Below, piece by piece: positions 23,402-31,304 of a DNA stretch of 64,000 nt. Numbering within the stretch: position 1 is the first letter of the stretch; each line of letters begins with the position of its first letter. The notes under the pieces were generated by a model. The model did not search any database. It worked only from the letters and a program-made list of their open reading frames with translations, and had not been told where the DNA came from. A program made the translations under genes and the position numbers. Where the stretch lies: positions 5,859,501 through 5,923,500 of the forward strand of contig NZ_CP081966.1 in NCBI RefSeq assembly GCF_019823065.1. Direction: 5' to 3'. This stretch comes from Pseudomonas mosselii (GTDB taxonomy: Bacteria > Pseudomonadota > Gammaproteobacteria > Pseudomonadales > Pseudomonadaceae).

Positions 23402-26335
23402 TCAAGTCAGACCCAGCTCACTCCAGATCCGCCTTACCTCACGACGCTCATCGACAAACTGCGCCGCATCGATCACCCCTGCCTGCTTCTGCAGGGCCTG
23501 GCGGTGCGACGCCGAGCGGAACGCCTTGTACACCTCGCGCAGCAGCACGGCGTCGGCGGCGGGCATCAGCCCGGCCTGCTCCAGCTCTTCGAGGATACGG
23601 ATGTTATCGGTCCAGCGCAGTATGGCCGGATGGTCGTGGGACCAGGCCAAAGCGGCGTATTGCACCATAAATTCGATATCCACGATACCGCCGGCATCCT
23701 GCTTGATATCGAACGGCTGACCGGCCTCGAAGGCATTGCCCGCGGTGCCGGCGGCAGTGAGCTTGGTGCCCAGGTTGTCGCGCATCTTGGCGCGCATCTC
23801 GCTGACGTCGACGCGCAGCTTGTCGAGGTCGCGTGGCTGGCCGAGGACCTGCGCCCGCACCGACTCGAAGGCCGTCGCCACCTGCTTGCAACCCACCAAT
23901 ACGCGGGCCCGCACCAGTGCCTGGTGCTCCCAGGTCCAGGCCTCGTTCTGCTGGTAGCGCTCGAAGGCGCCCAGCGAGCTGACCAGCAGCCCCGAGGCGC
24001 CGGAGGGACGCAGGCGCATGTCCACGTCGTAGAGCTGGCCGGAGTTGGTCTGGGTGGTCAGCAGGTGGATGATGCGCTGGCCCAGGCGGGTGTAGAACTG
24101 CGCGCTGTCGATGGGCTTGGCGCCGTCGGTTTCGGCATTCGGGTCGCCATCATGAATGAACACCAGGTCCAGGTCAGAACCATGGCCCAACTCCAGGCCG
24201 CCGACCTTGCCGTAGCCGACGATGATGAAGCCCGGGTCGCACAGGCTGCCGTCGCTGCGCTTGGGCTGACCATGACGCGCCACGGTCTGGCGCCAAGCCA
24301 GGGCCAACACCTGGTCAAGAATCGCCTCGGCCAGCCAGGTCAGGTAGTCGCTGACCTTCATCAAGGGCAGGTTGCCGCTGATTTCCGAGGCGGCCACGCG
24401 CAGGTTGTGGGCCAGCTTGAAGTGGCGCAGGGCCTCCATCTGCTGTTCCAGGTCATCCTCGGGAATGCGCGTCAGGCGCTCGCGCAGCTCGGCGGCCAGC
24501 TCCGGCGCCAACGGCGGGCTGAACAACCGGCCTTCATTGAGCAGTTCGTCGAGCAGCAGCGGGTAGCGGGCCATCTGCTCGGCAATCCACGGGCTGGCGG
24601 CGCACAGGGTCAGCAGGCGGCGCAGGGCGCCGGGGTTTTCGGTAAGCAGCACCAGGTAGGCCGAGCGCCGCGCCACGGCCTCGACCAATGGCAGCACCCG
24701 CTCCAGCACCAGGTCGGGGTTGTCGTGCTCGACCGCCTGGGCCAGCAGCCGCGGAATGAAGGCGTCCAGGCGCTCGCGACCGATGCGCTGCATCGAGCGC
24801 AGGGTCGGGCTGGCCCGCAACGCGGTCAGGCGGCGCAGGGCCTCGGCCGGCTGCCGGAAGCCCGCTTCCTCCAATTGGCGGGAGGCGGCGTCTTCATCCT
24901 GGGCCTGCTCCCACAGGGGCGACCACTCGCCGCCGACCACCAGTTCGCCTTCGGCCTCATCTTCATCCGGGTCGGCGATGACCTGGCGGAAATGCCAGTC
25001 GATACGCCCACGCCAGTGCATCAATTGGCCGTGGAAGCTGTCCCAGTCGGCGAAGCCGAGCATGTAGGCGATGCGCGCGCGGTCGGTCGGGTCGTCCGGC
25101 AGCATCTGGGTCTGGCGGTCGGCGATGGCCTGGATCGCGTGCTCGGTGTAGCGCAGGAATTCATAGCCGTCGCGCAGCTCGGCGACCACGGCCGTAGGCA
25201 GGTAGCCCTGCCCTTCCAGGGTGGTCAGGACCTTGAGTAACGGCCGCTGCTGCAGGCTCAGGTCGCGACCGCCGTGAATCAGCTGGAACGCCTGGGCGAT
25301 GAACTCCACTTCGCGAATGCCACCGGCACCGAGCTTGATGTTGTCGGCCATGCCTTTGCGCCGCACTTCCTGCTGGATCAGCTGCTTCATGGTGCGCAGC
25401 GCCTCGATGGCGGAGAAGTCCAGGTAGCGTCGGTAGACGAACGGCCGCAGCATCTCCTGCAACTGCGCGCCGGCCACCTGATCGCCAGCGACCACTCGCG
25501 CCTTGATCATGGCGTAGCGCTCCCAGTCGCGGCCCTGATCCTGGTAGTACTGCTCCAGGGCATTGAAGCTGAGCACCAGCGCACCAGCAGAGCCATAAGG
25601 GCGCAGGCGCATGTCGACGCGGAATACGAAGCCGTCGACGGTGACCGGATCGAGCGCCTTGATCAGGCGCTGGCCCAGGCGGGTGAAGAACTCCTGGTTG
25701 TCCAGCGAGCGCTTGACCCCTTCGGTTTCGCCGCCCTCGGGGAAGGCGAAGATCAAGTCGATGTCGGACGACAGGTTCAGCTCCACCGCGCCCAGCTTGC
25801 CCATGCCCAGCACCACCAGGTGCTGGGGCTGGCCGCTGCGGTTGCCGATGGGCGTGCCGAACTGCTGGCAGTGGCGCGGGTACAGCCATTGATAGGCTTC
25901 GTCGATGCTGGCGTCGGCCAGGTCGGACAGGTCGCGGCAGGTCTCGGGCAACGCGGCCTGGCGGGTAATGTCGCGCCAGATGATGCGCAGTTGCTGGCGG
26001 TTGCGCTCGCGGCGCAGGTTGCGCGCCAACTCGTCCTCATTCTGGGCGGCATCGGCCGCGGCGTTGATCTGCGCACGCAGCTGGCCCGGCGCGTAGGCCT
26101 GGCCCATCGTGCCGCTGGCCAGCAGTTCGAACAGCATCGCCGGATCACGCTGGGCCTGGGCCAGGACGAAATCGCTGGCGGCGGCGACCTGGTCGAACTG
26201 GCGTCGGTGCTCGGCGCTCAGGCTGTCCAGATCCAGCTCGGGGTGACCAATCAAGGCATCGCGCATGAATTGCTGGTTGCGAGCGACCAGCGGTTGGAGG
26301 ACAGCAGGCAGATCGAGCGGCAAAGGCAGGCGCAT
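23402..26335 (-). CDS. glnE: Bifunctional glutamine synthetase adenylyltransferase/deadenylase
   Basis: A 977-residue enzyme that adenylylates and deadenylylates glutamine synthetase in response to PII and glutamine. Two nucleotidyltransferase domains are visible: the N-terminal deadenylase with LSSDIDLIFAFPEGG (about residues 184-200) and the C-terminal adenylylase with GHGSDLDLVFIHD (about 715-730). Helical linkers separate them. The ATG at 26335 gives MRLPLPLDLPAVLQPL. It is divergent from aceE. With gltBD further on, the window holds two key points of ammonia assimilation. Confidence 0.95.
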   Translation of the reverse strand: MRLPLPLDLPAVLQPLVARNQQFMRDALIGHPELDLDSLSAEHRRQFDQVAAASDFVLAQAQRDPAMLFELLASGTMGQAYAPGQLRAQINAAADAAQNEDELARNLRRERNRQQLRIIWRDITRQAALPETCRDLSDLADASIDEAYQWLYPRHCQQFGTPIGNRSGQPQHLVVLGMGKLGAVELNLSSDIDLIFAFPEGGETEGVKRSLDNQEFFTRLGQRLIKALDPVTVDGFVFRVDMRLRPYGSAGALVLSFNALEQYYQDQGRDWERYAMIKARVVAGDQVAGAQLQEMLRPFVYRRYLDFSAIEALRTMKQLIQQEVRRKGMADNIKLGAGGIREVEFIAQAFQLIHGGRDLSLQQRPLLKVLTTLEGQGYLPTAVVAELRDGYEFLRYTEHAIQAIADRQTQMLPDDPTDRARIAYMLGFADWDSFHGQLMHWRGRIDWHFRQVIADPDEDEAEGELVVGGEWSPLWEQAQDEDAASRQLEEAGFRQPAEALRRLTALRASPTLRSMQRIGRERLDAFIPRLLAQAVEHDNPDLVLERVLPLVEAVARRSAYLVLLTENPGALRRLLTLCAASPWIAEQMARYPLLLDELLNEGRLFSPPLAPELAAELRERLTRIPEDDLEQQMEALRHFKLAHNLRVAASEISGNLPLMKVSDYLTWLAEAILDQVLALAWRQTVARHGQPKRSDGSLCDPGFIIVGYGKVGGLELGHGSDLDLVFIHDGDPNAETDGAKPIDSAQFYTRLGQRIIHLLTTQTNSGQLYDVDMRLRPSGASGLLVSSLGAFERYQQNEAWTWEHQALVRARVLVGCKQVATAFESVRAQVLGQPRDLDKLRVDVSEMRAKMRDNLGTKLTAAGTAGNAFEAGQPFDIKQDAGGIVDIEFMVQYAALAWSHDHPAILRWTDNIRILEELEQAGLMPAADAVLLREVYKAFRSASHRQALQKQAGVIDAAQFVDERREVRRIWSELGLT

Positions 26336-26520
26336 GGTCTATCCTTGATCGGCGTGAAAGAGAGCGGTTGCGCAGGGCAAACGGGGGTTGGACCACGGTT
26401 GGACTGTCGTACAAAAGTTGGAAATAGCTGAAATAGACGAAAAATTGGCAAAACCCATCAAGATCTACCTATCAGCGACACACCACCAACCAACATGAAC
26501 GTTTTTCCTCACAACCCGGG

Positions 26521-26539
26521 ATGCGACCAAACGTCGCAT
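26521..26539. promoter_or_regulatory. Palindrome ATGCGAC-N5-GTCGCAT upstream of aceE
   Basis: A perfect 7-bp inverted repeat with a CAAAC spacer. Its first ten bases, ATGCGACCAA, are identical to those of the palindrome upstream of glcB (1966-1975). It ends 3 bp before the first TGTAGT operator, so the two sites could be bound by adjacent or competing proteins. The regulator is unknown. Confidence 0.5.
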
Positions 26540-26542
26540 TTG

Positions 26543-26557
26543 TGTAGTTTTACTACT
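26543..26557. promoter_or_regulatory. RccR-type 15-bp operator, distal aceE site
   Basis: TGTAGT-TTT-ACTACT matches the TGTAGT-N3-ACTACA palindrome with one mismatch. It lies about 160 bp before the aceE start and 52 bp from the perfect proximal copy. Confidence 0.6.
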
Positions 26558-26594
26558 ACTCATGACCTGCCAAAGCATGAAATGAGAAAGCATT

Positions 26595-26609
26595 TGTAGT
26601 AAAACTACA
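26595..26609. promoter_or_regulatory. RccR-type 15-bp operator, proximal aceE site
   Basis: TGTAGTAAAACTACA is a perfect palindrome (6-3-6) about 110 bp upstream of the aceE start. RccR of P. fluorescens is reported to bind a 15-bp site at aceE and to be controlled by KDPG; the related HexR recognises similar TGTA-type palindromes. The same half-sites occur at glcB with a longer linker. Confidence 0.72.
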
Positions 26610-26718
26610 CCGCGCCGGATGACTGTCCGGTAATCCAAGAATTCACGACGTCTGCCCATAAGGCCAGTCGCAAACTCAGGCCATCGATTCTGGTGGCCTT
26701 TCCGCCCTGGAGCAAGCC

Positions 26719-29364
26719 ATGCAAGACCTCGATCCAATCGAAACCCAGGAATGGCTGGATGCCCTGGAGTCGGTCCTCGACAAAGAAGGCGAAGACCGCG
26801 CTCATTACCTGATGACCCGTATGGGCGAGCTGGCCACCCGCAGTGGCTCGCAGCTGCCGTATGCCATCACCACGCCGTACCGCAACACCATCCCTGTCAC
26901 CCACGAAGCACGCATGCCTGGCGACCTGTTCATGGAACGCCGCATCCGCTCGATGGTGCGTTGGAACGCCCTGGCCATGGTCATGCGCACCAACCTGAAA
27001 GACTCGGACCTGGGCGGACACATCTCCAGCTTCGCCTCCAGCGCCACCCTGTACGACATCGGCTTCAACTACTTCTTCCAGGCCCCGACCGAAGAACACG
27101 GCGGCGACCTGATCTTCTTCCAGGGCCACGCCTCGCCAGGCGTCTACGCCCGTGCCTTCATGGAAGGCCGCATCAGCGAAGACCAGATGAACAACTTCCG
27201 TCAGGAAGTGGACGGCAACGGCCTGTCTTCGTACCCGCACCCATGGCTGATGCCTGACTTCTGGCAGTTCCCGACTGTATCGATGGGTCTGGGTCCGATC
27301 CAGGCCATCTACCAGGCGCGCTTCATGAAGTACCTGGAAGCCCGTGGCTTCATCCCGGCCGGCAAACAGAAGGTCTGGTGCTTCATGGGCGACGGCGAGT
27401 GCGACGAGCCGGAATCCCTGGGCGCGATCGCCCTGGCCGGCCGCGAGAAGCTGGATAACCTGATTTTTGTCATCAACTGCAACCTGCAGCGCCTCGACGG
27501 CCCGGTTCGCGGCAACGGCAAGATCATCCAGGAACTCGAAGGCGTGTTCCGTGGCGGCGGCTGGAACGTCAACAAAGTCGTCTGGGGCCGCTTCTGGGAC
27601 CCACTGCTGGCCAAGGACACCAACGGTGCCCTGCAGCGCCGCATGGACGAAGTCATCGACGGCGAGTACCAGAACTACAAAGCCAAAGACGGCGCGTACG
27701 TTCGTGAGCACTTCTTCAACACCCCAGAGCTCAAGGCCATGGTCGAGGACCTGTCCGACGACGAGATCTGGAAGCTCAACCGTGGCGGCCACGACCCGTA
27801 CAAGGTCTACGCGGCGTACCACCAGGCTGTGAACCACAAAGAGCAGCCGACCGTCATCCTGGCCAAGACCATCAAGGGTTACGGTACCGGTGCCGGCGAA
27901 GCCAAGAACACCGCGCACAACACCAAGAAGGTCGACGTCGACAGCCTGCGTCACTTCCGTGACCGCTTCGACATCCCGGTCAAGGATGCCGACCTTGAGA
28001 ACCTGCCGTTCTTCAAGCCCGAAGAAGGCTCCGCCGAAGCCAAGTACCTGGCCGAGCGCCGCGCTGCCCTGGGCGGTTTCGTGCCACAGCGCCGTGCCAA
28101 GAGCTTCAGCGTGCCGACCCCGCCACTGGAAACGCTGAAAGCGATCCTGGACGGCTCGGGCGACCGCGAAATCTCCACCACCATGGCCTTCGTGCGCATC
28201 CTGGCGCAGTTGGTCAAGGACAAGGACATCGGCCAGCGCATCGTCCCGATCATCCCGGACGAAGCCCGTACCTTCGGTATGGAAGGCATGTTCCGCCAGC
28301 TGGGCATCTACTCGTCGGTCGGCCAGCTCTACGAGCCGGTCGATAAAGACCAGGTGATGTTCTACCGCGAAGACAAGAAGGGCCAGATCCTCGAGGAAGG
28401 CATCAACGAAGCCGGCGCCATGTCGTCGTTCATCGCCGCCGGTACCTCGTACAGCTGCCACAACCAGCCGATGCTGCCGTTCTACATCTTCTACTCGATG
28501 TTCGGCTTCCAGCGTATCGGCGACCTGGCCTGGGCCGCCGGCGACAGCCGCACCCGTGGCTTCCTGATCGGCGGTACCGCCGGCCGTACCACCCTCAACG
28601 GTGAAGGCCTGCAGCACGAAGACGGTCACAGCCACATGATGGCGGGCACCATCCCGAACTGCCGCACCTACGATCCGACCTACGGCTACGAGCTGGCGGT
28701 GATCATCCAGGACGGCATGAAGAAGATGACCGAAGAGCAACAGGACATCTTCTACTACATCACCGTGATGAACGAGTCGTACCAGCAGCCAGCCATGCCG
28801 GCCGGTGTCGAGGACGGCATCATCAAGGGCATGTACCTGCTCGAGGAAGACACCCGCGAAGCCGCGCACCACGTACAGCTGATGGGCTCCGGCACCATCC
28901 TGCGCGAAGTCCGCGAGGCCGCGAAGATCCTGCGCGAAGAGTTCAACGTCGGCGCCGACGTATGGAGCGTCACCAGCTTCAACGAACTGCGTCGCGACGG
29001 CCTGGCCGTGGAACGCGCCAACCGCCTCAAGCCTGGCCAGAAGCCTCAGAAGACCTACGTCGAAGAGTGCCTGGGCGGTCGCAAGGGCCCGGTCATCGCC
29101 TCCACCGACTACATGAAGCTGTTCGCCGAGCAGATTCGCCAGTGGGTGCCGAGCAAAGAGTTCAAGGTCCTGGGTACCGACGGTTACGGTCGCAGCGACA
29201 GCCGCAAGAAGCTGCGTCACTTCTTCGAAGTCGACCGCCACTTCGTGGTGCTGGCTGCCCTGGAAGCCCTGGCTGACCGTGGCGAGATCGAACCCAAGGT
29301 TGTGGCTGACGCCATCGTCAAGTTCGGCATCGATCCGGACAAGCGCAACCCACTGGACTGCTGA
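26719..29364 (+). CDS. aceE: Pyruvate dehydrogenase E1 component
   Basis: An 881-residue homodimeric-type E1 that decarboxylates pyruvate with thiamine diphosphate and acetylates the lipoyl groups of AceF. The thiamine diphosphate motif begins GDGECDEPES at about residue 224 and ends near NLQRLDGPVRG. The length and start MQDLDPIETQEWLDALESV are typical of gammaproteobacterial AceE. GGAG 7 bp before the ATG at 26719 supports the start. aceF follows after 13 bp. Expression is probably set by the two TGTAGT-type operators in the leader. Confidence 0.97.
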   Translation: MQDLDPIETQEWLDALESVLDKEGEDRAHYLMTRMGELATRSGSQLPYAITTPYRNTIPVTHEARMPGDLFMERRIRSMVRWNALAMVMRTNLKDSDLGGHISSFASSATLYDIGFNYFFQAPTEEHGGDLIFFQGHASPGVYARAFMEGRISEDQMNNFRQEVDGNGLSSYPHPWLMPDFWQFPTVSMGLGPIQAIYQARFMKYLEARGFIPAGKQKVWCFMGDGECDEPESLGAIALAGREKLDNLIFVINCNLQRLDGPVRGNGKIIQELEGVFRGGGWNVNKVVWGRFWDPLLAKDTNGALQRRMDEVIDGEYQNYKAKDGAYVREHFFNTPELKAMVEDLSDDEIWKLNRGGHDPYKVYAAYHQAVNHKEQPTVILAKTIKGYGTGAGEAKNTAHNTKKVDVDSLRHFRDRFDIPVKDADLENLPFFKPEEGSAEAKYLAERRAALGGFVPQRRAKSFSVPTPPLETLKAILDGSGDREISTTMAFVRILAQLVKDKDIGQRIVPIIPDEARTFGMEGMFRQLGIYSSVGQLYEPVDKDQVMFYREDKKGQILEEGINEAGAMSSFIAAGTSYSCHNQPMLPFYIFYSMFGFQRIGDLAWAAGDSRTRGFLIGGTAGRTTLNGEGLQHEDGHSHMMAGTIPNCRTYDPTYGYELAVIIQDGMKKMTEEQQDIFYYITVMNESYQQPAMPAGVEDGIIKGMYLLEEDTREAAHHVQLMGSGTILREVREAAKILREEFNVGADVWSVTSFNELRRDGLAVERANRLKPGQKPQKTYVEECLGGRKGPVIASTDYMKLFAEQIRQWVPSKEFKVLGTDGYGRSDSRKKLRHFFEVDRHFVVLAALEALADRGEIEPKVVADAIVKFGIDPDKRNPLDC

Positions 29365-29377
29365 GGAGTATTTTTAA

Positions 29378-31003
29378 GTGAGCGAACTCATTCGCGTACC
29401 TGACATCGGCAGCGGTGAAGGTGAAATCATCGAGCTGTTCGTCAAGGTCGGTGACCGTATCGAGGCTGACCAGAGCCTGCTGACCCTGGAGTCCGACAAG
29501 GCCTCCATGGAGATCCCCGCGCCGAAGGCCGGTGTGGTCAAGGAACTGAAGGTCAAGCTGGGCGACCGCCTGAAAGAAGGCGACGAGCTGCTGGTCCTGG
29601 AAGTCGAGGGCGCCGCTGCGGCGCCTGAGGCTCCGGCCGCCGCGCCTGCCCAGGCTGCGGCTCCCGCGCCTGCCGCCGAAGCCGCCCCTGCTCCCGCTCC
29701 GGCCGCAGCCCCGGCTGCCGCCAGCGTGCAGGACATCCACGTGCCGGACATCGGCTCGTCGGGCAAGGCCAAGATCATCGAAGTGCTGGTCAAGGTCGGC
29801 GACACCGTCGAAGCCGACCAGTCGCTGATCACCCTGGAGTCCGACAAGGCCTCCATGGAGATCCCGTCGCCGGCTGCCGGCGTGGTCGAGGAAGTGCTGT
29901 GCAAGCTGGAAGATGAAGTCGGCACTGGCGACCTGATCTTCAAGCTGAAAGTCGCTGGCGCCGCGCCGGCTGCTGCTCCGGCCCCTGCTGCTGCCCCGGC
30001 TCCGGCCAAGGCTGAAGCGGCACCGGCCGCCGCGCCTGCCGCTGCCGCCCCTGCTCCGGTAGCCACCGCACCGGCCGCCGGCAGCAACGCCAAGGTTCAT
30101 GCAGGCCCGGCCGTTCGTCAGCTGGCCCGTGAATTCGGCGTCGACCTGGGCGCGGTTGCCGCCACCGGTCCGCACGGCCGTATTCTGAAAGAAGACGTTC
30201 AAGTTTACGTCAAGGCCATGATGCAGAAGGCCAAGGAAGCTCCAGCCGCCGGTGCTACCGGTGGCGCAGGCATCCCGCCGATCCCGGCCGTGGACTTCAG
30301 CAAGTTCGGTGAAGTGGAAGAAGTGGCCCTGACCCGCCTGATGCAGGTCGGTGCCGCCAACCTGCACCGCAGCTGGCTGAACGTGCCGCACGTGACCCAG
30401 TTCGACTCCGCCGACATCACCGAGCTGGAAGCCTTCCGCGTCGCGCAGAAGGCCGTGGCCGAGAAGGCTGGCGTCAAGCTGACCGTGCTGCCGCTGCTGC
30501 TCAAGGCCTGCGCTTTCCTGCTCAAGGAACTGCCGGACTTCAACAGCTCGCTGGCGCCAAGCGGCAAGGCGATCATCCGCAAGAAGTACGTGCACATCGG
30601 CTTCGCCGTGGACACCCCGGACGGTCTGCTGGTCCCGGTGATCAAGAACGTCGACCAGAAGAGCCTGCTGCAACTGGCTGCCGAAGCTGCCGCGCTGGCC
30701 GAGAAAGCCCGCACCAAGAAGCTTTCGGCCGACGAGATGCAGGGCGCCTGCTTCACCATCTCCAGCCTCGGCCACATTGGCGGCACCGGCTTCACGCCGA
30801 TCGTCAACGCGCCTGAGGTGGCGATCCTCGGTGTGTCCAAGGCGACCATGCAGCCGGTCTGGGACGGCAAGGCCTTCCAGCCGAAGCTGATGCTGCCGCT
30901 GTCGCTGTCCTACGATCACCGTGTGATCAATGGCGCCGCCGCCGCGCGCTTCACCAAGCGCCTGGGCGACGTGCTGGGCGACATCCGCACCATGCTGCTG
31001 TAA
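29378..31003 (+). CDS. aceF: Pyruvate dehydrogenase E2, dihydrolipoyl acetyltransferase
   Basis: A 541-residue core of the pyruvate dehydrogenase complex. It has two lipoyl domains with the lipoylated lysines in ESDKASMEIP (K41 and K157), joined by Ala/Pro-rich flexible linkers. A peripheral-subunit-binding domain follows at about 243-283 (VHAGPAVRQLAREFGVDL, ATGPHGRILKEDV), then the catalytic acetyltransferase domain ending with SYDHRVINGAAAARF. It starts with GTG at 29378, after GAGGAG that overlaps the aceE stop. The E3 gene (lpd) is not in the window. Two hairpin terminators follow. Confidence 0.97.
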   Translation: MSELIRVPDIGSGEGEIIELFVKVGDRIEADQSLLTLESDKASMEIPAPKAGVVKELKVKLGDRLKEGDELLVLEVEGAAAAPEAPAAAPAQAAAPAPAAEAAPAPAPAAAPAAASVQDIHVPDIGSSGKAKIIEVLVKVGDTVEADQSLITLESDKASMEIPSPAAGVVEEVLCKLEDEVGTGDLIFKLKVAGAAPAAAPAPAAAPAPAKAEAAPAAAPAAAAPAPVATAPAAGSNAKVHAGPAVRQLAREFGVDLGAVAATGPHGRILKEDVQVYVKAMMQKAKEAPAAGATGGAGIPPIPAVDFSKFGEVEEVALTRLMQVGAANLHRSWLNVPHVTQFDSADITELEAFRVAQKAVAEKAGVKLTVLPLLLKACAFLLKELPDFNSSLAPSGKAIIRKKYVHIGFAVDTPDGLLVPVIKNVDQKSLLQLAAEAAALAEKARTKKLSADEMQGACFTISSLGHIGGTGFTPIVNAPEVAILGVSKATMQPVWDGKAFQPKLMLPLSLSYDHRVINGAAAARFTKRLGDVLGDIRTMLL

Positions 31004-31012
31004 CGCTGCACG

Positions 31013-31035
31013 CTGCCCCTCCCCCGGAGGGGCAG
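31013..31035 (+). terminator. First hairpin after aceF
   Basis: CTGCCCCT and AGGGGCAG pair across a 7-base loop and are followed by CCCCGTTTTC. It lies 10 bp after the aceF stop and could be a partial terminator ahead of the stronger one at 31069. Confidence 0.55.
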
Positions 31036-31068
31036 CCCCGTTTTCGAGCTGCCACGCTCGTACCTCAA

Positions 31069-31094
31069 CCCCGCCAATTGGCGGGGCTTTTTTT
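31069..31094 (+). terminator. Rho-independent terminator of aceEF
   Basis: CCCCGCCAA pairs with TTGGCGGGG directly, followed by C and seven T. It is a textbook intrinsic terminator 66 bp after the aceF stop. Confidence 0.88.
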
Positions 31095-31111
31095 GCCCGC
31101 ATGAATGTCAC

Positions 31112-31176
31112 GGCCTTGTAGAAACCAGCTTGCTGGCGAACAGGTGGATGGTTCGCCAGCAAGCTGGCGCCTACAG
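31112..31176. repeat. REP-like inverted pair upstream of dipA
   Basis: Arms containing CCAGCTTGCTGGCGAAC and GTTCGCCAGCAAGCTGG face each other across about 10 bp, with flanking CTTGTAG/CTACAG ends. It belongs to a different REP subtype from the GCGGGGC copies. It occupies most of the 301-bp gap between aceF and dipA with the terminators; nothing gene-like is seen there. Confidence 0.75.
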
Positions 31177-31304
31177 ATTTCATGCAACTGGCCGACAACC
31201 TGTTCACAGCATCCCCCATGGCCGCTTGCCAGCCCCAGGGACATGATGCAACCTTGCCCGATGCGCCGTGCTCCAGGCCGCGCCCCAGTTCAAGCGAGTC
31301 TTCG

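Larger units (their letters stand above)
26336..26718. other. 383-bp divergent regulatory region, glnE / aceE
   Basis: No gene is seen here. The aceE-proximal 200 bp hold a GCGACC palindrome (26521-26539) and two TGTAGT-N3-ACTACA sites (26543-26557 and 26595-26609). The glnE-proximal half (26336-26460) is A/T-richer, but I could not pick a convincing -35/-10 pair in it. Confidence 0.6.

Noticed and set aside
23282..25240. 652-codon open frame opposite glnE, starting in a REP repeat
   Set aside because: The start lies in the REP pair and the rest mirrors glnE; no family features.
26542..26610. Hairpin terminator or attenuator in the aceE leader
   Set aside because: The 15-bp outer arms could pair in RNA, but each arm is itself a protein-operator-like palindrome and no T run follows; regulator sites explain the sequence better.
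26605..29241. 878-codon open frame opposite aceE
   Set aside because: Antisense shadow of a highly biased gene; no start signal and no recognisable domain.
29620..30090. Repetitive Ala/Pro-coding DNA as a repeat element
   Set aside because: This is the normal flexible linker between lipoyl and core domains of AceF, not a mobile or tandem repeat.
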